Origin: Lachnospiraceae bacterium
GTDB taxonomy: Bacteria > Bacillota > Clostridia > Lachnospirales > Lachnospiraceae
DNA length: 64,000 bases
NCBI GenBank assembly: GCA_017550165.1
Contig: JAFZQH010000032.1
Span: forward strand, 36,143-100,142
Direction of reading: 5' to 3'
The notes under the pieces were generated by a model. It searched no databases and was not told where the DNA came from. It saw nothing but the letters and a program-made list of their open reading frames with translations. The translations under genes and the position numbers were made by a program. Shown here in pieces: positions 56,740 to 64,000 of this stretch (its first letter is position 1; each line of letters starts with the position of its first letter).

Positions 56740-58137
56740 ATGAGAAAAGGTCTGTTCGAAGCATTAAAAGAATACGGGGATTCGGATCATTATCCCCTTC
56801 ATATGCCGGGTCATAAAAGACGCGGCTTTGAGTCTTTTAACCCCTATAATATCGATATTACGGAGATCGAAGGTTTTGACGATCTTCATGACGCAAAGGG
56901 TCTTATCAGGGACGCCGAAGACCGGGCCGCAGCCCTATACGGAGCCCGAAGGACCTACCTTCTGGTTAACGGCGTCACAGGGGGTATACTTGCCGCTCTT
57001 TCAGCCCTTACCTGCCCGGGAGATACCGTCCTTATGGCAAGGAACTGCCACCGGGCTGTCTACGGAGGCCTCATAGCGGCAGACCTTAAGACCTGTTACC
57101 TCTACCCCGAATATGCCGGCTGTCTGATGGGAGGGATCAGGCCGGAAGCGGTAAGTTCCGCCCTTTCAGAGAACCCGCATATCAAGACCGTTATAATAAC
57201 AAGCCCCACCTATGAGGGCTTTGTATCGGATATCAGGGAGATAGCCAGCATATGTCACGAGAAGGGAGCCCTTCTTATAGTGGACGAGGCTCACGGGGCC
57301 CATATGCACTTCAGTGGATGCTTTCCCGCCAGCGCTGTGGAATACGCTGACATAGTCCTTCACGGTGCCCACAAGACCCTGCCTGCCTTTACCCAGACCG
57401 GATTTTTGCATATCGCCTCTGACCGGGTGGATAGGGGGCGGCTGGAGAGTTTTCTTCGCATCTATCAGACCAGCAGCCCTTCCTATATCCTTATGGCAGG
57501 TCTGGAGAGGTGCATTTCCTTCCTTGAAAATGAGGGAAAGGAAAGCTTTGCAGAGTACGGAAAGCTTCTTGAGGAGATCCGGGGAGAGATCGGAAAATGC
57601 AGGGCATTTACCCTTGCGGATAATGAATATAAGGGTAAGGCCGGGATATATGATATTGACTGGGGAAAGCTGGTCATCATGCCCCATTTGTCCCTGATGA
57701 CGGGATATGAGCTGGCAGGCCGCTTAAGGGAGGATTACCACCTTGAGTGCGAGATGGCGGACAGGACCCACATTATCGCCATGACCTCGGTAATGGATAC
57801 AAAAGAGGGCTTAGGCCGGCTGGTATCTGCATTAAACCAAATGGACAAACCTGCCGAATATATAAGTGAAGGTATGCATAAGTTTCCCCTTCCCAAGTCT
57901 GTGATGACAATGAGAGCTGCATTTACGGGAAAGGCCGAGTATGTGGGGATCGAGGAGGCTTCCGGCAGGACGGCAGCTGATCTTATCTATGCATACCCCC
58001 CGGGGATACCCCTTGTGGCGCCGGGAGAAGCCGTCACGGATCAGATCCTTGATGTTATCAGGGAATACAGGGATCAAGATCAGGACCTTAAGGGTCTCTT
58101 TGGTGAGAGCCGGGACTTAATAAAGGTTGTCATTTAG
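56740..58137 (+). CDS. Orn/Lys/Arg decarboxylase-type PLP enzyme
   Basis: 465-aa PLP-dependent fold-I decarboxylase acting on a basic amino acid. LHMPGHKRRGF starts the catalytic domain; VNGVTGGILAALSALTCPGD, VDEAHGAHMHFSGCFP and VLHGAHKTLPAFTQTGFLHI (PLP lysine in HKT) are diagnostic. It has the short Gram-positive form (SpeA/YaaO-like), without the wing domain of E. coli CadA. ATG at 56740 is the best-supported start; upstream in-frame codons lie in the metQ terminator. First gene of a housekeeping run with gmk and holB, as in B. subtilis. Confidence 0.9.
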   Translation: MRKGLFEALKEYGDSDHYPLHMPGHKRRGFESFNPYNIDITEIEGFDDLHDAKGLIRDAEDRAAALYGARRTYLLVNGVTGGILAALSALTCPGDTVLMARNCHRAVYGGLIAADLKTCYLYPEYAGCLMGGIRPEAVSSALSENPHIKTVIITSPTYEGFVSDIREIASICHEKGALLIVDEAHGAHMHFSGCFPASAVEYADIVLHGAHKTLPAFTQTGFLHIASDRVDRGRLESFLRIYQTSSPSYILMAGLERCISFLENEGKESFAEYGKLLEEIRGEIGKCRAFTLADNEYKGKAGIYDIDWGKLVIMPHLSLMTGYELAGRLREDYHLECEMADRTHIIAMTSVMDTKEGLGRLVSALNQMDKPAEYISEGMHKFPLPKSVMTMRAAFTGKAEYVGIEEASGRTAADLIYAYPPGIPLVAPGEAVTDQILDVIREYRDQDQDLKGLFGESRDLIKVVI

Positions 58138-58182
58138 AGGGGCCTGTATTATACTAAAACTACGAAAAACTGGCAGGTAATA

Positions 58183-58779
58183 ATGGGTAAGATTTTTTAT
58201 TTAATGGGAAAAAGCTCTTCCGGCAAGGATACTCTATACCGGAGGCTTAATGAGGAAAACAGATACGGTCTTAAGTCAATAGTTTCATATACCACCCGCC
58301 CCATAAGATCCGGGGAGGAAGACGGAAGGGAGTATCATTTCGTAGGGGTGGATGCCTTCGAGAGGCTGAAAGAGACAGGCAAGGTCATAGAGTACCGGGC
58401 CTATAACACGGTACACGGAATCTGGTATTATTTCCTGGCCGATGACGGACAGATCGATTTGGAGAAAGACAGTTACCTGCTCATAGGGACTTTGGAAGGG
58501 TATGAGAGCCTGATAGAGTATTTCGGGAAGGACGCCATAGTTCCCATTTATCTGGAAGTGGATGACGGCATCCGTCTCCAGAGGGCGCTGGATCGGGAAA
58601 AAGCCCAGCCCAGTCCCAAATATGCAGAGCTTTGCAGAAGGTATCTGGCAGACCAGGAGGATTTCTCGGAGGAGAAGCTGGAAAGGAATGAAATTAAAAC
58701 ACGTTTTAACAATGAAGACGTGGAAGTAACCTGCAGGAGCATTTTGGATTATATTGGAGGGTACGGTTATGGACATTAA
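58183..58779 (+). CDS. gmk: Guanylate kinase
   Basis: 198-aa nucleotide kinase converting GMP and ATP to GDP and ADP. The P-loop is [11 protein letters not shown] (residues 7-17), the GMP-binding part reads [20 protein letters not shown], and the lid region follows. The Asp after GK is a departure from the usual Ser/Thr. No other gmk is visible, but this clostridial branch could be a gmk-like paralogue. The last 11 bp overlap the next gene start. Confidence 0.82.
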   Translation: MGKIFYLMGKSSSGKDTLYRRLNEENRYGLKSIVSYTTRPIRSGEEDGREYHFVGVDAFERLKETGKVIEYRAYNTVHGIWYYFLADDGQIDLEKDSYLLIGTLEGYESLIEYFGKDAIVPIYLEVDDGIRLQRALDREKAQPSPKYAELCRRYLADQEDFSEEKLERNEIKTRFNNEDVEVTCRSILDYIGGYGYGH

Positions 58780-59209
58780 GATTAATCAAACTACTCCGGT
58801 AGCGCCCACCGAGGCACCGACTCAGGTTCAGCAGGATGACGGGGAATTTAAGTTCACTCTTATCAGCAATATCGAGGAGAAGGATCTGCAGAACCGGCTG
58901 AATTCCCTGATGGACGAGATCACCACCCAGGGCAAGAAGCTGGCGGAGCATATGGACGTCAGGGACATGAAGCATTACCGTGAACTGGTAAAGAGCTTTA
59001 TGAATGAGATAGTAAGCCGGTCCCATGAATTCTCCAGGGAGAACTTCCTGGATCGTAAAGGCCGTCACAGGGTCTACGGCATAGTCAAGCTGGTGGACAA
59101 GAACCTGGATGACCTGGCCACTGAGCTTATGAAGGAAGAGAAAGATCATTTGAGCATCCTTAATAAAGTCGGGGAGATCCGAGGTCTATTGTTAGATATC
59201 CTAACTTAA
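58769..59209 (+). CDS. yaaR: YaaR family protein (DUF327)
   Basis: 146-aa helical cytosolic protein of unknown function. [40 protein letters not shown] and [19 protein letters not shown] match the YaaR family. In B. subtilis yaaR lies beside tmk, holB and yaaT, as it does here. ATG at 58769 lies inside the end of gmk and follows TTGGAGGG. Confidence 0.87.
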   Translation: MDIKINQTTPVAPTEAPTQVQQDDGEFKFTLISNIEEKDLQNRLNSLMDEITTQGKKLAEHMDVRDMKHYRELVKSFMNEIVSRSHEFSRENFLDRKGRHRVYGIVKLVDKNLDDLATELMKEEKDHLSILNKVGEIRGLLLDILT

Positions 59210-59224
59210 ACGTGGAGGTTTTTT

Positions 59225-60211
59225 ATGACAGATTACAAATCCATCATAGGTCATGAGAAAACCATAGAATTCTTAAAGAACAGCATCGCCGCCGACAAGG
59301 TGAGCCATGCCTATATATTTGACGGTGAAGACTACTCCGGCAAGAGTCTGCTTGCGGGAGCGTTTGCCATGTCGCTTCAATGCGAGGCCGGCGGAAGCGA
59401 ACCCTGCGGGGAATGTCATTCATGTAAGCAGGCGCAGACGGATAACCATCCGGATATCATCTGGCTGGATCATGAGAAGCCGGGCAGCGTCGGCGTGGAT
59501 GATATCAGGAAGCTTAACGGCAACCTTCTTATCAAGCCCTACAGCGGACGCTATAAGATATATATCATCAGGGAAGCTGAGAAGATGACGGATCAGGCGC
59601 AGAACGCCCTCTTGAAGACTATTGAGGAACCCCCTGAATATGCCGTTATCATTATGCTCACCAATAACTATGAGAGCTTTCTTCCTACTATCCGGTCAAG
59701 GTGTGTACGAGTCTCTCTGGAACCCGTATCCAATGACGTCCTTATCAAATTCCTTCGGGAGCAGCAGGGAGTTAATGATTACCAGGCCAGGATATGCGCA
59801 GCATTTGCCCAGGGCAATGTGGGCAAGGCTTTGAAACTGGCCCAGTCGGAAGAGTTCAACCAGATGAAGGACGAGGTCCTCAGGCTGGTGAAGAATATTA
59901 AAAGAATGGAGCAGTTCGAGGTGCTCAGCCTCCTTCATAATATCACGGAATATAAGCTGTCCATATATGATTTCCTTGACATGATCATGGTATGGTATCG
60001 GGATGTGCTGCTCTTTAAGGCCACCAGCGACGCCAACGGGCTCATTTTCAAGGACGAGCTTTCTGATATAAGGCACCAGGCAAATGAGTCCTCCTATCAG
60101 GGGATCGAGGCTATCCTGGAAAGTTTGGAGAAGGCAAAGGTAAGGATCAGGGCCAACGTTAATTTCGACCTGGTGGTCGAGCTTTTGTTCCTTGCCATGA
60201 GGGAGAATTAA
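59225..60211 (+). CDS. holB: DNA polymerase III delta' subunit
   Basis: 328-aa clamp-loader subunit. It starts DYKSIIGHEKTIEFLKNSI. The ATP-loop position reads GEDYSGKSLLAGAF; the zinc module is CEAGGSEPCGECHSCKQ, and KMTDQAQNALLKTIEEPPEY and RSRCVRVSL (SRC motif) are family hallmarks. Part of the replisome. It is 15 bp after yaaR and 19 bp before ricT, in one operon. Confidence 0.93.
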   Translation: MTDYKSIIGHEKTIEFLKNSIAADKVSHAYIFDGEDYSGKSLLAGAFAMSLQCEAGGSEPCGECHSCKQAQTDNHPDIIWLDHEKPGSVGVDDIRKLNGNLLIKPYSGRYKIYIIREAEKMTDQAQNALLKTIEEPPEYAVIIMLTNNYESFLPTIRSRCVRVSLEPVSNDVLIKFLREQQGVNDYQARICAAFAQGNVGKALKLAQSEEFNQMKDEVLRLVKNIKRMEQFEVLSLLHNITEYKLSIYDFLDMIMVWYRDVLLFKATSDANGLIFKDELSDIRHQANESSYQGIEAILESLEKAKVRIRANVNFDLVVELLFLAMREN

Positions 60212-60230
60212 GAAAGGTTTTTAGGAGATA

Positions 60231-61136
60231 ATGAAGGTTATAGGAGTCAGATTCAGAAATGCGGGGAAGATCTATTATTTCGACCCCAAGGACTATGAGA
60301 TAGAGAAAGGCCAGCACGTCATCGTGGAGACGGCCAGAGGCACGGAATATGGCGATGTGGTGCTGGGGAACAAGGAGGTCGAGGACAACAAGGACCTCAT
60401 GCCCTTAAAGAGCGTTATCCGGGTAGCCACCCCGGAGGATGATGCCAAGGAGGCCAGGAATCACGAGAAGGAAAAGGAAGCATTCAAGATATGCCTGGAG
60501 CGGATCGCCAAGCACGGTCTGGAGATGAAGCTTATCGATGCGGAATATACCTTCGATAACAACAAGGTGCTGTTTTATTTTACGGCAGACGGACGTATTG
60601 ATTTCAGGGAGCTGGTCAAAGACCTGGCTTCTGTTTTTAAGACAAGGATAGAGCTTCGCCAGATAGGCGTCAGGGACGAGACCAAGATCCTGGGAGGCAT
60701 CGGCATTTGCGGAAGACCTCTTTGCTGCAGCACTCATCTGTCGGAGTTCGTTCCCGTATCCATTAAGATGGCCAAGGAGCAGAACCTTTCCCTTAATCCC
60801 ACCAAGATATCGGGAGTCTGCGGAAGGCTTATGTGCTGCCTTAAGCATGAGGCGGATACCTACGAATACCTGAATTCCAAGCTGCCGGATGTGGGTGAGT
60901 TCGTTAAGACTTTTGACGGCGTAAGGGGCGAGGTGGCATCGGTAAATGTGCTGCGCCAGACAGTCAAGCTCCTGGTTGAGGTTAATGACGAGAAGGAGCT
61001 GCAGGAGTACAGGATAGAGGAGCTCAAGTATAAGCCCCACAAGAAGAAGGACAAGCTGAAGCTTTCCGAGGAAGAGAAGAAGGCTCTGGCTGAATTAGAG
61101 AAGAAAGAGGAGACGTCTAAGCTGGATGACAATTGA
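60231..61136 (+). CDS. ricT: RicT/YaaT-type PSP1 domain protein
   Basis: 301-aa cytosolic protein. In B. subtilis RicT (YaaT) forms the Y-complex with RicA and RicF, which holds Fe-S clusters and affects RNase Y. The PSP1 core is present: GQHVIVETARGTEYGDVV, then LGGIGICGRPLCCSTHLSEF and ISGVCGRLMCCLKHE with its conserved cysteines. The C-terminus is a Lys/Glu-rich tail. It overlaps the methyltransferase gene by 11 bp. Confidence 0.93.
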   Translation: MKVIGVRFRNAGKIYYFDPKDYEIEKGQHVIVETARGTEYGDVVLGNKEVEDNKDLMPLKSVIRVATPEDDAKEARNHEKEKEAFKICLERIAKHGLEMKLIDAEYTFDNNKVLFYFTADGRIDFRELVKDLASVFKTRIELRQIGVRDETKILGGIGICGRPLCCSTHLSEFVPVSIKMAKEQNLSLNPTKISGVCGRLMCCLKHEADTYEYLNSKLPDVGEFVKTFDGVRGEVASVNVLRQTVKLLVEVNDEKELQEYRIEELKYKPHKKKDKLKLSEEEKKALAELEKKEETSKLDDN

Positions 61137-61863
61137 TCTATTGGAAAATGAACGCCTGGATGAGCTGCATCGTAACGGATATAAGATAATCCAGAATACG
61201 GAGAGGTTCTGTTTCGGTATGGATGCGGTGCTGCTGTCCGGTTTTGCGGACGCGGAAGAGGTGGAGAAGGTTCTGGATCTGGGTACGGGCACAGGCATTA
61301 TCCCCATCCTTATGTCTGCAAAGACTGAGGGAGAGCATTTCACAGGACTGGAGATACAGCCGGACAGTGCTGACATGGCAAGGCGAAGCGTGCTTTATAA
61401 CGACCTTCAGGACCGGATCGATATAGTGACAGGAGATATCAAAGATGCCCCGGACATATTCGGAGCATCTTCTTTTGACGTTATTACCACCAATCCGCCC
61501 TATATGATCGCGGACCACGGGCTGGTCAATCCCGATGAAGCCAAGGCCATAGCCAAGCATGAGATACTATGCACCCTGGAAGATGTTATAAGCGTAAGCG
61601 CTAAGGTTGTCAGGCCCGGAGGAAGGTTTTTTATGGTTCACAGGCCTTTCAGGCTTAGTGAGATTTTCGTGCTCATGAGCAGGTATAAGCTGGAGCCCAA
61701 GCGGATGCGGATGGTCTATCCTTATGCAGATGCCGAGCCTAACATGGTCCTTATTGAGGGGATCCGGGGTGGAAAACCCAGGCTGACGGTGGATAAACCC
61801 TTGATAGTGTATAAGGAACGTGGACAATATACGGACGAGATTTATGATATATATGGGTATTAA
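61126..61863 (+). CDS. tRNA1(Val) adenine-N6 methyltransferase-like protein
   Basis: 245-aa SAM-dependent methyltransferase of the TrmN6/YfiC/YabB type. The motifs are KVLDLGTGTGIIPILM (SAM loop, near residues 47-62), TGLEIQPDSADMARRSV, and TTNPPYM (the N-P-P-Y catalytic motif of amino-methyltransferases). FCFGMDAVLLSGFA is a family signature. It likely methylates A37 of tRNA1(Val) or a related RNA. Its start overlaps ricT, so it is co-translated. Confidence 0.9.
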   Translation: MTIDLLENERLDELHRNGYKIIQNTERFCFGMDAVLLSGFADAEEVEKVLDLGTGTGIIPILMSAKTEGEHFTGLEIQPDSADMARRSVLYNDLQDRIDIVTGDIKDAPDIFGASSFDVITTNPPYMIADHGLVNPDEAKAIAKHEILCTLEDVISVSAKVVRPGGRFFMVHRPFRLSEIFVLMSRYKLEPKRMRMVYPYADAEPNMVLIEGIRGGKPRLTVDKPLIVYKERGQYTDEIYDIYGY

Positions 61864-61908
61864 GAGAGGGATTTATTTTTCAAATAGGATGTAATTGTAA
61901 ATTTGAAG

Positions 61909-61937
61909 TAGACAAACAATTTTCAATATGGTAGAAT
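61909..61937 (+). promoter_or_regulatory. Putative promoter of the antisense RNA
   Basis: TAGACA (61909-61914), 17-bp spacer, TAGAAT (61932-61937), pointing toward the hairpin at 61981-62012. Confidence 0.5.
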
Positions 61938-61943
61938 TCAAGC

Positions 61944-62012
61944 ATAATCGTAACTAAGGAGAAATTCCATGATTCACAGAAAAAACCAGAGGGTGCGTTC
62001 CTCTGGTTTTTT
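61944..62012 (+). ncRNA. Putative antitoxin RNA of a type I toxin-antitoxin locus
   Basis: A short transcript of about 70 nt is predicted from the promoter at 61909-61937 to the hairpin. It would overlap the 3' end of the convergent toxin mRNA at the shared terminator, as in Fst/par loci. An AAGGAG-ATG (61956-61971) could begin a peptide, but the terminator lies in its frame. Prediction only. Confidence 0.4.
61981..62012. terminator. Bidirectional terminator between convergent short transcripts
   Basis: AAAAACCAGAGG (61981-61992) pairs with CCTCTGGTTTTT (62000-62011) around a 7-nt loop. A runs and T runs on both sides allow termination on either strand. Confidence 0.85.
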
Positions 62013-62026
62013 CGTTGGGCTGATTG

Positions 62027-62116
62027 TCACTTTTCTTTTCCGTCCAACCACTTGCATATGTAGTAGCTTACCACACCTGCCACAACGGATATAATCATCG
62101 TTACTAAAGGATCCAT
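62027..62116 (-). CDS. Short hydrophobic peptide, putative type I toxin
   Basis: 29-aa peptide: a short N-terminus, one transmembrane helix (VTMIISVVAGVVSYYICKWL) and a charged tail (DGKEK). This plan, with YYICKWLD after the helix, matches a family of small membrane peptides found in Clostridia and Bacilli that I associate with type I toxins. The ribosome binding site AAAGGGGG is ideal and a strong extended -10 promoter lies upstream. Too short for the usual gene callers. Confidence 0.65.
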   Translation of the reverse strand: MDPLVTMIISVVAGVVSYYICKWLDGKEK

Positions 62117-62161
62117 GATTCACCCCCTTTCTGTTGCCAGAATGGGCGTGACAACATTAGG

Positions 62162-62190
62162 AGTATATCACAAATATTTACAATATTCAA
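62162..62190 (-). promoter_or_regulatory. Strong promoter of the toxin peptide
   Basis: Read on the minus strand: TTGAAT (62185-62190), 17-bp spacer, TGA-TATACT extended -10 (62162-62167). Predicted leader of about 40 nt. Confidence 0.7.
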
Positions 62191-62261
62191 TATAATTGTA
62201 AGAAATTATAAAAATTGTACATTGAGGGAACGCTTTGAGAGAAGGGTCGATAGTAAAGCAA

Positions 62262-62297
62262 GGAATAAAAGAACGGGCGGGGAAAACCCCGCCCGTT
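62262..62297 (-). terminator. Terminator of the Ig-like protein gene
   Basis: AACGGGCGGGG (62272-62282) pairs with CCCCGCCCGTT (62287-62297), loop AAAA; on the minus strand it is followed by a T-rich stretch (TCTTTTATT). Confidence 0.85.
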
Positions 62298-62344
62298 GAT
62301 TTGTTGAATGTGGTTTGATTGACAAGGGAGTGTGCCGGTGTCAA

Positions 62345-63817
62345 TTAGTATGCATTATAGAGGATTTGGGAAGTAGGTATCCCAGAGGAGGAATTGGTGA
62401 CAGCTTCACTTCCTTCTGCAAGAACCGCTTTCACATTACAGCCATCAAAGGAATTTGCACCAAGTATCCTGCCATAAGTTCGAATAGGAATACGAACAAT
62501 AGATAAATTAGTACAGTTTTTAAATGCATACGAATCGATTGACAGAGTTGTCTTTGGTCCACCCTTATTTATTGACATGACTAGAAGTCCGGAACAATCC
62601 TCGAAGGCAGTGCCTTTAATCTCAATTGTGGTATTTGGAAGAAATACGTGTTCTAATCCGGACATTCCTTTAAATGCGTTAATCCCCACTCTTTCTATTC
62701 CGGTGCCTACCTCCAGGTCTGTTATAGAATCTTTAAAGCTGTGCCAGGGTCTTTCGGCTTCTTCCTTAAGCCCAAGGGCATCATAATTATAATCAGGAAT
62801 ATTTCCTTCACCGGTAATATAGAGTGTGACATTGCCGAGTGAATCCTTTACTACTTCTGCGTATGTTCCAGAAGTAGCTTTTGTAAGAGGATCACACAAC
62901 TCTGTTTTTTCCAAAAGAATCAAATCTGTAACAGTGACAAGACATGAACCGTAAGCATTGCTTCCATCCTTTGCTGTAGCAGTTATAAGGCAATCACCGA
63001 CTCCATTAAAAGTTACTAGACCGTTATCGTCCACATCCGCTACTGTTGGGTCTGTGGAATCCCAATCTACCGCCTTGTTGGTTGCGTTCGAGGGTGAAAC
63101 TTCAACTGAGAATTGTGCGGTATCACCGGCTTTAAACTTTCCGGTAAGAGTACCATAGGGCTCCATCTTGACTGAAGAAACCGGCACTGTTCTGCCGCCC
63201 ACATTAACTCTGCAGAACTCCATCTTGGTTCCTGCATTTACTACGATGATGCCTGTTCCGGCAGCCTTAGCTGTAACAACTCCGTTATTTACATCAGCAA
63301 CTTCGGGGAAGAATGATGTCCACTTGGGAACTGCTGAGTAAGCGGGAGCAACTGTAGCTGTCAGGGTTGTGCTCTGACCCACATTAAGGTTAATGCTCTT
63401 TGCACTCAGAGTAAGAGAGGATACGTCCACATAATCAACCTTAATGGTCAATGTAGCTTTGAATTTAGTCTTAGTATCTGTGATGTTGATCTTGGTTGTT
63501 CCTACCTTTTTGGTAGTAATAAGGCCTTTCTTTGAAACTGTTGCAACATCCCTCTTTGTGGAAGCGAACTTAAGGTTCTTGGTAACAACAGCGTTCTTTT
63601 CCTTAACGATCAGGCTGAGGGTCTTATGGATACCCAGGGTTAAGGTCTTCTTAGCCCCCTTCTTGGTAAGGGAGATGGTGTACTCACCAACATTTTCGGT
63701 TGCAGCTTTTGCAGTAACGGATATATCGCCCAGAGCCATAACAGGTGCCTGCATAGAGAAAGCCAGGGCAAGAGACATAGCCACTACAGCAAGGCGCTTA
63801 AGTAAACTTTTTCTCAT
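62345..63817 (-). CDS. Secreted Ig-like (BIG2) and leucine-rich repeat protein
   Basis: 490-aa exported protein. A signal peptide (RLAVVAMSLALAFSMQAPVM) is followed by an N-terminal strand-rich region, two to three BIG2 domains (VSSLTLSAKSINLNVGQSTT; WDSTDPTVADVDDNGLVTF), and a C-terminal BspA-like LRR_5 region (GIERVGINAFKGMSGLEHVF; IDSYAFKNCTNLSIVRIPI). It is probably a cell-surface or secreted adhesin or carbohydrate-associated protein; no LPXTG or SLH anchor is visible. ATG at 63817 follows AAGGAGGAG; the longer frame upstream has no ribosome binding site. Confidence 0.85.
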   Translation of the reverse strand: MRKSLLKRLAVVAMSLALAFSMQAPVMALGDISVTAKAATENVGEYTISLTKKGAKKTLTLGIHKTLSLIVKEKNAVVTKNLKFASTKRDVATVSKKGLITTKKVGTTKINITDTKTKFKATLTIKVDYVDVSSLTLSAKSINLNVGQSTTLTATVAPAYSAVPKWTSFFPEVADVNNGVVTAKAAGTGIIVVNAGTKMEFCRVNVGGRTVPVSSVKMEPYGTLTGKFKAGDTAQFSVEVSPSNATNKAVDWDSTDPTVADVDDNGLVTFNGVGDCLITATAKDGSNAYGSCLVTVTDLILLEKTELCDPLTKATSGTYAEVVKDSLGNVTLYITGEGNIPDYNYDALGLKEEAERPWHSFKDSITDLEVGTGIERVGINAFKGMSGLEHVFLPNTTIEIKGTAFEDCSGLLVMSINKGGPKTTLSIDSYAFKNCTNLSIVRIPIRTYGRILGANSFDGCNVKAVLAEGSEAVTNSSSGIPTSQILYNAY

Positions 63818-63867
63818 AAAAAAACTCCTCCTTAGATTGATTAGAAAAACCAAATCTATTATAGGTA

Positions 63868-63897
63868 ATTGCGAAACTCGCTTCGCTCGTTCGCAAT
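63868..63897. repeat. Palindromic repeat near the window end
   Basis: ATTGCGAA and TTCGCAAT enclose CTCGCTTCGCTCG-type sequence. It resembles the small palindromic intergenic elements common in Clostridia genomes. Confidence 0.5.
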
Positions 63898-63910
63898 CTT
63901 GATTCCAATA

Positions 63911-63940
63911 GGGAAGAGTTCGTGCACTGCACGAACTCCC
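63911..63940. repeat. Palindromic repeat with 11-bp arms
   Basis: GAGTTCGTGCA and TGCACGAACTC form a perfect inverted repeat around a single C (63916-63938), flanked by GGG and CCC. It could be a REP-like element or a terminator for a gene beyond the window. Confidence 0.6.
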
Positions 63941-64000
63941 GTATGGCAAGTACATGTGTGTTAAGTTTCGGGAGTGCTTTAATAAGCCCAAAGATACTTG

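Overview
The window looks like a chromosomal segment of a low-to-medium GC Firmicute, most likely Lachnospiraceae (Clostridia, Butyrivibrio-like). The basis is strong AGGAGG-type ribosome binding sites, the run decarboxylase - guanylate kinase - YaaR - DNA polymerase III delta' - RicT/PSP1 - tRNA methyltransferase, a FeoA-FeoA-FeoB-Cys-rich peptide operon, EFR1-type flavodoxin/ferredoxin proteins, and lipoproteins with long Ser/Ala/Gln linkers. The family assignment is inference. No tRNA, rRNA, CRISPR array, phage structural gene or intact insertion sequence was found.

Layout. 0-12 kb is a patchwork of small accessory genes (a DUF4143-type ATPase, a QueG-like Fe-S protein, two YbaK-type deacylases, flavodoxins, a MerR/GyrI pair, a UroD-like protein, acetyltransferases, a nitroreductase-like lipoprotein, an SDR and a CPBP protease) with many gene scraps between them. 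12-16.4 kb: Na/Pi cotransporter, a histidine kinase that lacks its phosphoacceptor histidine, MazG, a macro domain. 16.4-19.3 kb (minus): fumarate reductase/succinate dehydrogenase B-A-C. 19.4-21.9 kb: EamA transporter and a first HipBA module. 22-25.8 kb: DtxR-type repressor divergent from feoA-feoA-feoB, with palindromic operators in the promoter. 25.8-32 kb: sfsA, tcdA, an NCS2 permease, a second HipBA module and CstA. 32-41.2 kb is a second patchwork: a DUF4160/DUF2442 pair, remnants of an ATPase, PAP2, acetolactate decarboxylase and a response regulator, two DUF4143-type ATPases preceded by iterated repeats, and two nearly identical EFR1 genes. 41.2-45.6 kb: an unrecognised protein that may resemble ferredoxin-dependent bilin reductases, a TtcA-like PP-loop protein, an amino acid ABC permease, an ABC ATPase fused to an HATPase-like domain, and a WYL regulator. 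45.7-50.5 kb: sugar-type ABC operon. 50.6-52 kb (minus): kinase and two small proteins. 52.5-53.9 kb: AbiE-type toxin-antitoxin pair. 54-56.7 kb: metNIQ. 56.7-61.9 kb: housekeeping operon. 61.9-62.2 kb: a compact putative type I toxin-antitoxin locus. 62.3-63.8 kb (minus): secreted Ig-like/leucine-rich protein.

Themes. (1) Maintenance modules are dense: two HipBA, one AbiE, one DUF4160/DUF2442 pair, one putative type I locus and three DUF4143 ATPases. Most have operator-like repeats in or next to a clear promoter. (2) Two accessory stretches are full of 5' or 3' gene ends and short direct duplications, which points to repeated deletion and recombination. (3) Several proteins carry notable departures from family norms: a histidine kinase with Arg for His, an ABC ATPase with a GHKL-like tail, an AbiEii with ELE where DxD is expected, and a flavoprotein with Gln at the covalent FAD position.
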